Shown in pieces: positions 53,375 through 62,444 of a stretch of 64,000 nt of DNA. Source of the stretch: Paraburkholderia edwinii (GTDB lineage: Bacteria > Pseudomonadota > Gammaproteobacteria > Burkholderiales > Burkholderiaceae); assembly GCF_019428685.1 (NCBI RefSeq), contig NZ_CP080096.1, positions 1,922,001 to 1,986,000 on the forward strand, given 5' to 3'. Positions within the stretch are counted from its first letter, which is position 1, and each line of letters starts with the position of its first letter. Made by a program: the position numbers and the translations under genes. The notes under the pieces were generated by a model. That model was not told the DNA's origin. It was given only the letters and a program-made list of their open reading frames with translations, and did not search any database.

Positions 53375-55359
53375 GCGGCGCGCTCGGTTTTTACGGCAAG
53401 CTGCCGGGCGCGGGCGATTTCGTGGGGCGCCGGCTGCCGTCGGGCTTCGTCGATATCTGGGACCGGCATTTCGAGCAAGCGATCGACACCGCGCGCACCG
53501 CGCTGTCCGCGCAGTGGACGGCCGCGTATCGCGACGGTCCCGCATGGCGCTTTGTCCTGCCCGCGCACGTGTGCGGCGAAAGCGCGTGGTGCGGCCTCAT
53601 CGGGCCCGCCGAAGACCGCGTGGGACGCGGCTTTCCGTTGGTGCTCGCCGCACCGTGCAGCGGTGGGTGCGCGGGGCTGTTCGCCGACGGCGACTGGTTC
53701 GATGCGCTGGAACGCGTGTTCGTCGGCGCGCAATACGAGGCGCTCGGCGTCGAGGCGTTCGATGCGCGCGTCGCGGCCTTGCCGCCTCCATGCGCGCATG
53801 CGAACGATGCGAGGCCGTGGTGGCGCGACCTCGATTGGGATAGCGCGCAGTGGCGATTGCCGTCGCCGCAGGACGTGGCGGCCGGTCTTTTGCTCGACGC
53901 GGCGTGGCAACAGCTCGCGACGCGGCCAGGCTCATGGTGCCTGTGGTGGACGCGGCGCGCGGAACGGGTACTCGCGACGCGCGGTCTGCCCGCAAGCTAC
54001 GCGTCGTTGCTTGAGCCGCGCGACGAGCAGGATCTGGCGTCGTTGCTTGAACCGGGTGGTGCGCACGACATCGCTTCGTTGCTTGAACCCGGCGGTGCGC
54101 AGGAGTACGCGTCGCAGCCGGAACTGCGCGGTGCGCAACGTCACGCGTCGCCGTCCGAATCGGGCGGTATGCATGGCTACGCGTCGCAGCCGGAGCTACG
54201 TGCTGCGCAACATCACGCATCGCCACCCGAATCGCGCGGTATGCATGGCTACGTGTCGCAGCCGGAATTGCGTGCGGCGCAACGTCACGCGTCGCAGCCC
54301 GAATCGCGCGGTATGCACGATCACGCGTCGCCACCCGATGTGCGCGGCCCGCGGCCCGCGGCAACTTCGCCAACGTTACCGGCATCCACTGGCGATCGGC
54401 ACGATAGCTCGAACCCGTTGGGCGCAGCTGCGTCGCCGTCCGACCCGAACGCGCCAACGGTGTCGAGGGTCAGTGCGCGTCTCGGCGAGGGGCGCGAGCG
54501 TGTCGAGTGGCCGTCAGCGCACAGTGCGCGTGATGTTGCCGCGACCACGGTGCGAGATGCCGCGCACGGCGATGTTTCGCGCGGGCGCACAGGCGCGCAG
54601 ACATCGGAGCGACCGAACGCATCGTCCAGCGTGCAGCCCGGCGCATTTCCCGAGCTTTCCGCTTCGCTTGCCGACGCGGCGCTGCTGTCGCTCGACCATG
54701 GCCGCACGCTGCTCGTCAGCGCGGACGACGGTCCGCCTGACCCGCGCCGCCGCGCTGCGCAGCGCATCCGTGCCGCAGCGCTTGCAAGCGCGCCCGACCT
54801 CGCGAGCCTGCGGGCGACGCTGCTCGCGCTGCACGCGCCGTTGCGAGCCGCCGCTGAAGACGCGCTCAATCCCGTGCACGAAGAAGGCGCCGCACTCGCG
54901 GCCCGCTTCGAAGCAGGCCGCATCCATCTGCTGCGGATCGGCACGGCGGCCGCCTGGCATTGGCGGCATGGCGTGTTGACGCCGCTGTTCGTCGAGCGCG
55001 CGGCCGGCGTCGGCGGCGAACTCGACGATCTGCTGTTCGGCGACGCGTGGCTCGCGATGCCGGGCCTCGGCAGTATGACCGGCCCGCATTGCGATGAAAC
55101 GGGCGCCGCATTCGAGCCCGGCGACCGTCTGTTGCTCGTCGCGACACGCAACCTTACGCAACTGGCGCCGGAGGTTTTCGCCGAAGCGCTCGGCTTGCCT
55201 TCGTGCGAGGACGCGCGCATGCACATCGCCACGCGCGTGGGGCTCCATGCAACGCCGGCGACATCGGCCATGGCAGCCCTGTCGGCCAGATCGGCCGTAT
55301 CGGCCAGATCGGCCACGCCGGCGCAGTGGCCGCTGGCCATCATCGAGGAGCGCGCATGA
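53371..55359 (+). CDS. tagF: TagF fused to a degenerate PP2C-like domain
   Basis: 662 residues. Residues 1-210 are TagF/SciT (GFYGKLPGAGDFVGRRLPSGFVDIWDRHFEQ), a family that represses T6SS assembly post-translationally. Then come ten 12-residue repeats (211-330) and a low-complexity linker. The last 200 residues resemble a PP2C phosphatase in outline (RIHLLRIGTAAAWHWRHG in place of the usual VGDSRAYLLRDG) but lack the metal-binding Asp residues, so this is probably a pseudo-phosphatase. TagF-PppA fusions exist elsewhere; here a separate active PppA follows, overlapping by 4 bases. Confidence 0.88.
   Translation: MSGALGFYGKLPGAGDFVGRRLPSGFVDIWDRHFEQAIDTARTALSAQWTAAYRDGPAWRFVLPAHVCGESAWCGLIGPAEDRVGRGFPLVLAAPCSGGCAGLFADGDWFDALERVFVGAQYEALGVEAFDARVAALPPPCAHANDARPWWRDLDWDSAQWRLPSPQDVAAGLLLDAAWQQLATRPGSWCLWWTRRAERVLATRGLPASYASLLEPRDEQDLASLLEPGGAHDIASLLEPGGAQEYASQPELRGAQRHASPSESGGMHGYASQPELRAAQHHASPPESRGMHGYVSQPELRAAQRHASQPESRGMHDHASPPDVRGPRPAATSPTLPASTGDRHDSSNPLGAAASPSDPNAPTVSRVSARLGEGRERVEWPSAHSARDVAATTVRDAAHGDVSRGRTGAQTSERPNASSSVQPGAFPELSASLADAALLSLDHGRTLLVSADDGPPDPRRRAAQRIRAAALASAPDLASLRATLLALHAPLRAAAEDALNPVHEEGAALAARFEAGRIHLLRIGTAAAWHWRHGVLTPLFVERAAGVGGELDDLLFGDAWLAMPGLGSMTGPHCDETGAAFEPGDRLLLVATRNLTQLAPEVFAEALGLPSCEDARMHIATRVGLHATPATSAMAALSARSAVSARSATPAQWPLAIIEERA
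54001..54360 (+). repeat. 36-base tandem repeat in tagF
   Basis: Ten in-frame units of 36 bases, coding 12-residue repeats of the form ASxPExRxxxxx (variants ASLLEPGGAHDI, ASQPELRAAQHH, ASPPESRGMHGY). Units alternate between two subtypes over the last six copies. Confidence 0.85.
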
Positions 55360-56078
55360 CGACGCATTTCCGCTCGGCCGGCCGTACGGAAACGGGCAAG
55401 GTCCGCCGCTTCAACGAGGACGCGATTCTGGTGCGCGACGACCTCGGGTTATGGGCGGTTGCCGATGGCCTTGGCGGTCACACGGCCGGCGATTTCGCGA
55501 GCGCGCTGATCGTCGAGCGGCTCGGCGCGCTCGAACGCGCCGGCAGCGTCTTCGACTTTATCGAGACGATCGAGGACAGCCTGCAGCAGGTCAACGCCGA
55601 ACTGCGCGCGGCGGCGTTCGCGCGGCACGTCGATGTGATTGCGTCGACCGTCGTGGTGCTCGTGCACGACACGAATTTCGTGCTGTGCGGCTGGGTCGGC
55701 GACAGCCGCGGCTACGTCTACGAGGAAGGCGGCCTGCGGCAGCTGACGATCGATCACGTACACGGCATGAAGTCCGATATCACGCAGTTCGGCGCGGCCG
55801 CGCGGGCGCAGCCCGGCTCGGGCGTGCTGACGCGCGCGGTCGGCGCCGAAGACACGCTCTATCTCGACTGGGCGGTGAGCGGCAGTCGCACCGGCATGCA
55901 ATTTCTGCTCTGTTCGGACGGCATCAACAAGGAGCTTAGCGACGCAGAACTGGAACTCGCGTATCGCGAACGCGATGCCGCGCCGGAGGAACGGGTCACA
56001 CAACTTTTCGCGCAGGCGCTCGACCGCCCCGCGCGCGACAACCTTTCCGCTGTGATCGTGCGGCTTGGCGAACCGTGA
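55356..56078 (+). CDS. pppA: PP2C-type Ser/Thr phosphatase PppA
   Basis: 240 residues. Metal-binding residues are intact: NEDAIL with Asp22, ADGLGGHTAGD with Asp37, WVGDSRGYVY with Asp116, LLCSDGINKE with Asp188 and RDNLSAVIV with Asp228. It should remove phosphate that PpkA places on the FHA protein or other T6SS parts and so shut down firing. Overlaps tagF by 4 bases. Confidence 0.94.
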   Translation: MTTHFRSAGRTETGKVRRFNEDAILVRDDLGLWAVADGLGGHTAGDFASALIVERLGALERAGSVFDFIETIEDSLQQVNAELRAAAFARHVDVIASTVVVLVHDTNFVLCGWVGDSRGYVYEEGGLRQLTIDHVHGMKSDITQFGAAARAQPGSGVLTRAVGAEDTLYLDWAVSGSRTGMQFLLCSDGINKELSDAELELAYRERDAAPEERVTQLFAQALDRPARDNLSAVIVRLGEP

Positions 56079-56088
56079 GGATTTCACC

Positions 56089-59000
56089 ATGCAAGATCTC
56101 GAAGACCTGATCGACGCGTATCGGGCACACACCCTGGGACTCGCCGCGCTGCTCGACGCTGTCGAAGCGCGCGGCGCGCGGCCGGCGCCTGTTCATCTTG
56201 CCGAACTCGACGCGCTGCAGCGGTTGAGCGGCGACGGCGATCTGGAGCCGGCGGTGGCGCGCGCGCTGGTGCGGCGCCTGCAGGTGTCGCAAGAGGCCGA
56301 TGCGCCGGACGGCGCAGCGGACGAGCCGCCCGTGGCGGACGCGACGCAGGTCAAGCCGCGCTCGCGTATGACGGGTGAAGCGGCTAGTGCTGGCAACGGC
56401 GCAGGCACCGGGACCGCTGCAGGAGCCAATGCAGGGTCCAGTGCTGGGACCAGTGCAGGGTCCAGTGCAGGAGCCAATGCAGGCACCAATGCAGGCACCG
56501 GCGCGTCGGGGCATCAGCCGGTCGATGCGGCAGCCAGTCCCGCGCCCGACGCGGCCACCATCGTGCAGCCGGCGTTCGGACGTCCGCCCGCGTCCGACGA
56601 TGCCACGGTCGTGAAACCGGCGAGCCGCAGCCGCGGCGATACGGGCACCCGCGGCGGCACGGCTACCGGCACCAGCGGCACCAGCAGCACGAGAGGAACC
56701 AGCGGCACGAGCGGCAGCGACAGCAGCAGCAACCAGGCAAGCTGGCGCCGCGTGGCCGAGGCCGAAGGCGGCATATCCGCGAGCGTCGGCATGCTGCTCA
56801 AAGGCCGCTTTCTGCTCGAGCGTGAGCTAGGGCGTGGCGGCATGGGCGTCGTGTATCTGGCGCGCGACGAGCGCAAGGTCGAAGCGCGCGACCGCGACCC
56901 GTACCTGGCGATCAAGGTGCTCAACGACGAATTCCGCCGTCATCCCGATTCGCTGATCGCGCTGCAACGTGAAGCACGCCGCGCGCAGCAGCTTGCGCAC
57001 GACAACATCGTGCGCGTCTACGACTTCGACAAGGACGGCACGATCGTCTTCATGACGATGGAATATATCGACGGCGTCGACCTGCGCACGCTGATTCGCG
57101 AGCGCGCGTATTCCGGCATGCCGATCGACAAGGCGTGGCCGCTCATCCAGGGCATGGCGCGCGCGCTCGAACGCGCGCATGAGAACGGCATCGTGCATTC
57201 GGACTTCAAGCCCGGCAATGTGATGGTGACGCGCGACGGCGTGCCGAAGGTGTTCGATTTCGGCATTGCGCGCGCCGGCAAATACGGCGAGCCGGGCAGC
57301 GGGTCTGGCAGCGGTCCCGGCAGCGGACTCGGCGGCGCAATGTACGGCGAAGCAGTGGTGAACGACCTGACCGTATTCGACGCCGGCACGCTTGGCGCGC
57401 TGACGCCGGCCTACGCGAGCCTCGAGATGATCGAAGGCAAGACGCCGACCGCGGGCGACGATGTGTACGCGCTCGGTTGCGTGATCGCCGAACTGCTGAC
57501 GGGCCAGCATCCGTTCGACAAGCTCAGCGCGCAGGCCGCGCGTGCGGAGGGACTCAAGGCGCCGCTCGTGACCCGGCTCACGAAGCGGCAGAACAAGGCG
57601 CTGGCCGACAGCCTCGCGTTCAACGGCGTCGACCGTCTGAAAAGCGTCGGGGCGCTGATCGAAGGCCTGCGCCGCCGCAGGCTGCACGAGCGGCTCGCCC
57701 CGTACTTCGCCGGTGCGCTCGCCGTCGTGCTGCTCGCCGTGGGCGGCTGGGTGCTGCGCAACTACACGCACGAACGGCACGCCGAAAACGTGATCGCGCG
57801 CTTTTCGACAAGCGACCCGCAGCATTTCGCCAACGAAGACGACGCGGCGCGCGCGCTTGACGGTCTTGCCAAGGAACAGCGCCGGCATATCGTGCTCGAC
57901 CAGGCCGCGGCCATCCAGAACTTCCTGCTCGAGCGCCTGAACGAATACTGGAATCCGGCGGCGGGGCGTTTCGACTACGCTGCCGCGCAACATGTGTTTC
58001 AGGTGCGCGACCGGCTCGAACTGTTTTCGACCGCGCTCGACGCTCGCCACCGGCAGATCGATGAAGAGCGTCGCGCGGTGCTCGACGATCTGACCACGCA
58101 ACTCGACGATGCACTCGATACCGGGTCGCTATCCGAAGGGCGTCCGGCGAGGGCGCGAGAGCTGGTCGGCCGCATCCGCGCGCTTGATCCCGCGAACCCG
58201 TACCTCAAAAGCGCGCAGCTCGAACAGAAGGTCGACGCGTCGGTGCTCCATTCGATGGCGCAGGACAAGTTCGACGAAGCGCGCGCGTGGCTTGCGTTCG
58301 GCGCGCAGCTGTTTCCGGACTCCGCGCAACTGAAGCAGCGGCAAGGCCAGCTCACGGCTGCGGTGGCGGCGGTCGCCGCCGGTCTGCCGGTGCCGATTCC
58401 AGGCGCGATGAGCGTCGCCGATGCGCGCCATGCGCTGATCGATCTAGCGAGCCGCCCGGCGCCCGGCGACGACTGGCAGAACGAGGTCGCGAAGGCGATG
58501 GCGGCGCTGCAGAACGATGCATCGCCCGAGACGAAGCAGGCGATCGATGCGCTCGCCGACGGCATCGTGGTTGCGATCGGCCGTGTCAGCGACCCCGCGC
58601 GCGTGTCGCAAAGCCTCGATCTCGTGCATATCGGCCTCAAATACGACCCGCAGTCTGCCGAACTGCTCGGACAGCGCGACCGCTTGCAGGCGTTGCTGCA
58701 GCAACAGCAGATCGACCAGCAGGTCGACGACGACGAGGTCGCCTCGCGCATCGACTCGGTGCGCCGCGCGGCCGCCGCGAACGATGCGCAAAGCGCGCAG
58801 CAGTCGCTCGATCGAATCCGCGTGTTGCAGCCGGCCAATCCGTTCCTGAGCGGGGCCGGGCCGCAGCTCGTGACCAATGCGTATCTCGCCGAAGCGCGCG
58901 CGCTGTGCCGCCAGGGCAGGCTTGCGGACGCGGCAAGCATCGCCGCGCAGGGGGCGAAGGCGCTCGGCGCGCCCGCCGATCTGAGCAACGCGGCGGAGCG

Positions 59001-59304
59001 GTACGACCTCGCGGCGACGGTCGCCAAAGCGCGCTCGGCGCATGTCACCGACGTCGATTACGAAGGCTTGCAGGCGCGCTACGACGCGGCCGAGGCGGCG
59101 GACCCGGATGGCCTGAAACAGCTCGACAGCGATATCAAGGCGAGCCGGACCCTGCCGGGCGGCGGCTTGCGCAACTGGCTCGCGCAGGTCAAGGCGCAGG
59201 TTCAGGAGCCGTCGAGCAGCGCGGGTGCACGCGGCGGCGCGGATTCGAGTATCGGCGCCGGCGGCGTCCGGCCGCGCACGCGGCGGGTGAAGGAGCGCAC
59301 ATGA
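56089..59304 (+). CDS. ppkA: membrane Ser/Thr protein kinase PpkA
   Basis: 1071 residues. An N-terminal segment (about 1-235) ends in Ala/Gly/Ser/Thr-rich repeats. The kinase domain follows: GRGGMGVVYLARD near 247, LAIKVLND with the ATP lysine, catalytic loop HSDFKPGNVMV near 369 and VFDFGIA near 389. The loop has HSD where most kinases have HRD. A membrane helix sits near 538-558, and the remaining 500 residues are helical and probably periplasmic. In T6SS with this arrangement the kinase phosphorylates the FHA scaffold to start assembly. It begins 10 bases after pppA. Confidence 0.93.
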   Translation: MQDLEDLIDAYRAHTLGLAALLDAVEARGARPAPVHLAELDALQRLSGDGDLEPAVARALVRRLQVSQEADAPDGAADEPPVADATQVKPRSRMTGEAASAGNGAGTGTAAGANAGSSAGTSAGSSAGANAGTNAGTGASGHQPVDAAASPAPDAATIVQPAFGRPPASDDATVVKPASRSRGDTGTRGGTATGTSGTSSTRGTSGTSGSDSSSNQASWRRVAEAEGGISASVGMLLKGRFLLERELGRGGMGVVYLARDERKVEARDRDPYLAIKVLNDEFRRHPDSLIALQREARRAQQLAHDNIVRVYDFDKDGTIVFMTMEYIDGVDLRTLIRERAYSGMPIDKAWPLIQGMARALERAHENGIVHSDFKPGNVMVTRDGVPKVFDFGIARAGKYGEPGSGSGSGPGSGLGGAMYGEAVVNDLTVFDAGTLGALTPAYASLEMIEGKTPTAGDDVYALGCVIAELLTGQHPFDKLSAQAARAEGLKAPLVTRLTKRQNKALADSLAFNGVDRLKSVGALIEGLRRRRLHERLAPYFAGALAVVLLAVGGWVLRNYTHERHAENVIARFSTSDPQHFANEDDAARALDGLAKEQRRHIVLDQAAAIQNFLLERLNEYWNPAAGRFDYAAAQHVFQVRDRLELFSTALDARHRQIDEERRAVLDDLTTQLDDALDTGSLSEGRPARARELVGRIRALDPANPYLKSAQLEQKVDASVLHSMAQDKFDEARAWLAFGAQLFPDSAQLKQRQGQLTAAVAAVAAGLPVPIPGAMSVADARHALIDLASRPAPGDDWQNEVAKAMAALQNDASPETKQAIDALADGIVVAIGRVSDPARVSQSLDLVHIGLKYDPQSAELLGQRDRLQALLQQQQIDQQVDDDEVASRIDSVRRAAAANDAQSAQQSLDRIRVLQPANPFLSGAGPQLVTNAYLAEARALCRQGRLADAASIAAQGAKALGAPADLSNAAERYDLAATVAKARSAHVTDVDYEGLQARYDAAEAADPDGLKQLDSDIKASRTLPGGGLRNWLAQVKAQVQEPSSSAGARGGADSSIGAGGVRPRTRRVKERT
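56420..56500 (+). repeat. short repeats in ppkA N-terminal linker
   Basis: Units of 9-18 bases around AGTGCAGGGTCC and AATGCAGGCACC repeat about eight times, coding the Ala/Gly/Ser/Asn/Thr linker between the N-terminal segment and kinase domain. Confidence 0.6.
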
Positions 59305-59651
59305 CCGAACGCGAACAGCAGATCAATCGCGGCTTGCATGCGCTCGACGATGCGCATCGGCTTGGCCGCATTGCACGCGATGAATACCGGCTGCGGCGCC
59401 GCCATCTGCTCGCGCCGCTCAACGACGAGACGTATGAAACGGTTCGCGACACGGTGCGGCGCGCGGCGCCGGCACATGCGACGCAGAAACAGAAACAGGC
59501 GAACGGGCGGACATCGGATCGAAGCGCGCGGCCTGGGTTGTACGAGCCGCGCGCGGGTTCCGGCTGGCGGCATTTGGCCCTGTCCGTTTGCGTGCTCGGC
59601 GCGCTCGGCGTGGGGGTCGGTCTGCTGTTCTGGCTGATGCTGCGTACCTAG
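59301..59651 (+). CDS. small T6SS-operon membrane protein
   Basis: 116 residues. Basic helical N-terminus (EQQINRGLHALDDAHRLGRIARDEYRLRRRHLLAPL) and a single C-terminal membrane helix (LALSVCVLGALGVGVGLLFWLML). No family recognised. It overlaps the ppkA stop by 4 bases (ATGA) and ends the plus-strand operon, so it is likely co-made with the kinase and may assist it. Confidence 0.75.
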   Translation: MTEREQQINRGLHALDDAHRLGRIARDEYRLRRRHLLAPLNDETYETVRDTVRRAAPAHATQKQKQANGRTSDRSARPGLYEPRAGSGWRHLALSVCVLGALGVGVGLLFWLMLRT

Positions 59652-59700
59652 CGCTGTACCTGGAGACTTGACTGGTGACCCGCCATCAGCGCGATCGGCT

Positions 59701-60771
59701 TTACCGGTTGTCGTCGTCGTCTTCCGGTCCAACGAGGGTCTGCAAATCGGACATGGCCCCCGGCGCGATGTTCTTCAGCACGTCCGAAAAGTTCATGCCG
59801 ACCAGCCGACGCGCGCGCTTGAGCAGAATCGGCACCGGGCTCGATGGTTCGTTGCGCTCGAAATACTCGCAGATCTCGTCGATGCGCAGCAGCACGTCAT
59901 TGGAACTGCGAATCTTCGCCGCGAGTGCCGGCGCGCTTGCCGATGACGATCCGTCGGGGCCGCCGCCTTGCGGTTCCTGCGCGCCTTGCGCCATCTGCAG
60001 TGCGGCCATATCGGGGAAACGTCGCGCGCACTGCGCGTCGACAAACTTCTTGATCTCGACGATATCGGCAACGAGCGGCGTGAGATCGGGGCTCGCCGTG
60101 CCCAGGCGCTCGCCGAGCATCGCGTCGATGGCCCGTGCATGCGCGAGCGACGCGTCGAGCGCGGCGGCGGTGTCGCGCAACTGCTGTTCCGCGCAATCCA
60201 TACAGCAGGCTTCGAGTTCGACGGCGGTCGGCTGCGGGCCGCTGCTGTTCTCCGACGACGCGACGTTCAGCGCGCCGGTGGCGATGCGCAGGTCGCGCAG
60301 CGAAAAACGGCCAAGGCGCGGCGACTCCACAAACGGCGCGGCGCGGAAATGGCTGAGCACGCTCTGCGCATCGCCGAGCGGCATCAGTGCATTCGAACGG
60401 GCGGTGGGGTCGTTGTCGTCGTCGGCATCGAGCTGCGGATGCACGCCTTCCCAAAACTCGTCGAGCAGACCGTGCACGAGGCGAAGTCCCGCATGCCAGC
60501 CGGCGAGTCCATCGCGCCGCGTGCACGCAGCCGTCAGATAGATCGCGACGCGCAGGTCCTTGGTGCGCGAGAACAGCGCTTCGGCCGCATCGGCAACCCT
60601 GTCCCAATCGGGCTCTTCGGCTGCCTTCACGTTATCGCCGATCGAGCGCTCGGACCTTGGTGTCGCGAGACGCTCGAGTTCGGCGAAGTCGGGATCGTAT
60701 TCGAGGTTGGGGCCGGCCGGCGACGCATCGTCGATAGGGCGGAGCAGGCTGCTGGGATCGAATGACGGCAT
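59701..60771 (-). CDS. tssA: T6SS assembly protein TssA
   Basis: 356 residues. The N-terminal ImpA domain is clear (LLRPIDDASPAGPNLEYDPDFAELERLATP and GWHAGLRLVHGLLDEFWEGVHPQLD). The C-terminus (ILLKRARRLVGMNFSDVLKNIAPGA) is the short type that makes the ring capping the growing sheath. TssA starts tail assembly. Start is the ATG at 60771 (MPSFDPSS); a frame 18 codons longer begins without support. It is convergent with the rest of the locus, 49 bases from the last plus-strand gene, so it has its own promoter. Confidence 0.92.
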   Translation of the reverse strand: MPSFDPSSLLRPIDDASPAGPNLEYDPDFAELERLATPRSERSIGDNVKAAEEPDWDRVADAAEALFSRTKDLRVAIYLTAACTRRDGLAGWHAGLRLVHGLLDEFWEGVHPQLDADDDNDPTARSNALMPLGDAQSVLSHFRAAPFVESPRLGRFSLRDLRIATGALNVASSENSSGPQPTAVELEACCMDCAEQQLRDTAAALDASLAHARAIDAMLGERLGTASPDLTPLVADIVEIKKFVDAQCARRFPDMAALQMAQGAQEPQGGGPDGSSSASAPALAAKIRSSNDVLLRIDEICEYFERNEPSSPVPILLKRARRLVGMNFSDVLKNIAPGAMSDLQTLVGPEDDDDNR

Positions 60772-60838
60772 GGCGGTCCGGCGTGCGGGAAGTGGATAAC
60801 GGCGAAGCCTCTTCCGACAAAACACCGAAGCGCGCGAG

Positions 60839-61396
60839 TTATTCCTGCGCGCCGCCGCCGAGCGAGCGCTGCATCAGCGTCGTATCGAGCCACCGCCCAT
60901 GCTTGAAGCCGACGCCGCGCAACGTGCCGATTAGCTCGAACCCTGCTTGCCGGTGCAGCGACAGCGATCCCCCGGTGCCGCCGTCCGCGATCACCGCGAT
61001 CATCTGGCGCCACGGACCGCGCTCGCACCGCCCGATCAACGCGTGCATCAAGGCCTTGCCGATGCCGCGGCCGCGCCACGCGTCGTCGATATAGATCGAG
61101 TCTTCGAGCGTATGCCGGTACGCGATGCGCGGACGATACAGCGTTGCATAGCAGTATCCGGCGACGCGGCCGTCAATGTCCGCGACGAGATACGGCAAGC
61201 CGAGCGCGAGTACCGATGCGCGGCGCGCGCGCAGATCGTCGACGGACGGCGGCGTCTCTTCGAACGATGAGACGCCGGTCAGCACGTGGTGCGCGTAGAT
61301 GGCCTGAATGGCGGGCAGATCCGCATCGGTTGCGTCGCGGATCGCCGGTTCGGAAGCAGTGGAGGACGCGGGGGCGGCAGGATTGTTCATCGGCAT
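60839..61396 (-). CDS. GNAT acetyltransferase (phosphinothricin acetyltransferase-like)
   Basis: 185 residues. Acetyl-CoA-binding loop WRGRGIGKALM and the C-terminal LHRQAGFELIGTLRGVGFKHGRWLDTTLMQRSL match the Pat/Bar/YwnH branch, which acetylates phosphinothricin-like or methionine-derived amines. The N-terminal IRDATDADLPAIQAIYAHHV is also typical. Upstream of tssA on the same strand with a 67-base gap; probably unrelated function, though partial co-transcription is possible. Confidence 0.9.
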   Translation of the reverse strand: MPMNNPAAPASSTASEPAIRDATDADLPAIQAIYAHHVLTGVSSFEETPPSVDDLRARRASVLALGLPYLVADIDGRVAGYCYATLYRPRIAYRHTLEDSIYIDDAWRGRGIGKALMHALIGRCERGPWRQMIAVIADGGTGGSLSLHRQAGFELIGTLRGVGFKHGRWLDTTLMQRSLGGGAQE

Positions 61397-61483
61397 TTGT
61401 CGTGGGGTCTCGCTCTTATGACCCTTACTATGCCCGATCAGTCATGCAAATTGAAGTGCGCCAAAAATCGGTCGATGCATGCT

Positions 61484-62326
61484 TCAATGCGCGGGTCCGT
61501 TCCACGCGGGCAGCGTCGCGCCGTGATAGACGCTCTGAATTTCGGCGGCGACGTTCGGCTGCTGGTAGCTCTCCACCAGCGCCTGCACCCACGGCGCTTT
61601 GGCATCTTTTTCGTTGACCGCAATGAAGTTGCGATACGGATTGCCGGGCACCTTTTCCTGCGCGATCCGTTCCTCCGGAATGCGGATGCCGCTCTTGACG
61701 GCCCAGTCGGTATTGACCACCGCGGCGTCGAGATCGCCGATCGCGCGCCCGACGATGCCCGCATCGAGTTCCTTGATATGAATGTGCTTCGGGTTCTTTG
61801 CAATGTCGCGCGCGGTCGGTAGCAGGCCGACATGATCAGACAAGGTGATCAGCCCTTGCGCCTGCAGCAGCAACAGCGAGCGGCCTTCGTTGCTGGGGTC
61901 GTTCGGCACGCCGATCGTCGCGCCGTCGGGCAGCGCTGCAACCGATTTGACCTTGCGCGAGTAGAGGCCGATCGGCTGGACATAGGTGAAGCCGACGGGC
62001 ACGATCCGGTAGCCACGCGCCTTGATCTGCGCGTCGAGATACGGCTTGTGCTGGAACGAGTTTGCGTCGAGATCGTGCGACGACAAGGCCTCGTTCGGCT
62101 GCGTGTAGTCCGAGAATGTCGTCACCTTGATGGCGAGGCCATGTTTGGCCGCATTCGCAGCGACCACTTTCCACACGTCTTCGTCTTCGCCGGACATGAT
62201 GCCGACGCGCAAGGTATCGTCGGCCGCGTGCGCGAATTGCAGCGGCGCGATGCCCAGGCCGAGCAGCAGGGCGCTAAAAAGGACGGTGGTGAATTTTCGG
62301 GTTTTCATCAGGATGCGCATGGTCAT
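61484..62326 (-). CDS. MetQ/NlpA-family substrate-binding protein
   Basis: 280 residues (start could also be at a Met 2 or 6 codons later). A Sec signal peptide ends near AHAADD and lacks the lipobox Cys common in MetQ. The mature part is typical: LRVGIMSGEDEDVWKVVAANAAKHGL, NSFQHKPYLDAQ, GLYSRKVKSVAALPDGATIGVPNDPSNEGRSLLLLQ and IKELDAGIVGRAIGDLDAAVVN. It binds methionine or a related molecule for an ABC importer, but no metN or metI lies in the window, so the cognate permease is elsewhere. Confidence 0.9.
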   Translation of the reverse strand: MTMRILMKTRKFTTVLFSALLLGLGIAPLQFAHAADDTLRVGIMSGEDEDVWKVVAANAAKHGLAIKVTTFSDYTQPNEALSSHDLDANSFQHKPYLDAQIKARGYRIVPVGFTYVQPIGLYSRKVKSVAALPDGATIGVPNDPSNEGRSLLLLQAQGLITLSDHVGLLPTARDIAKNPKHIHIKELDAGIVGRAIGDLDAAVVNTDWAVKSGIRIPEERIAQEKVPGNPYRNFIAVNEKDAKAPWVQALVESYQQPNVAAEIQSVYHGATLPAWNGPAH

Positions 62327-62444
62327 GTGAGCAGTTGAACATGACCGGCATCCTAAGTAACGCGTGGCGGCGCTGACAAATAACGATGTTTCGTTTGCTA
62401 TGCGGCTGCGCGCATATATGGGTATCGCGTTCGGTGAACTATGG

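Noticed and set aside
50141..53545. Very long open frame antisense to tssM (over 1,100 codons), and similar long antisense frames over vgrG, clpV, cydAB and mdcDE
   Set aside because: High-GC codon bias leaves the opposite strand free of stops. The proteins are Arg/Ala/His-rich without domains, while the sense strand holds recognised families.
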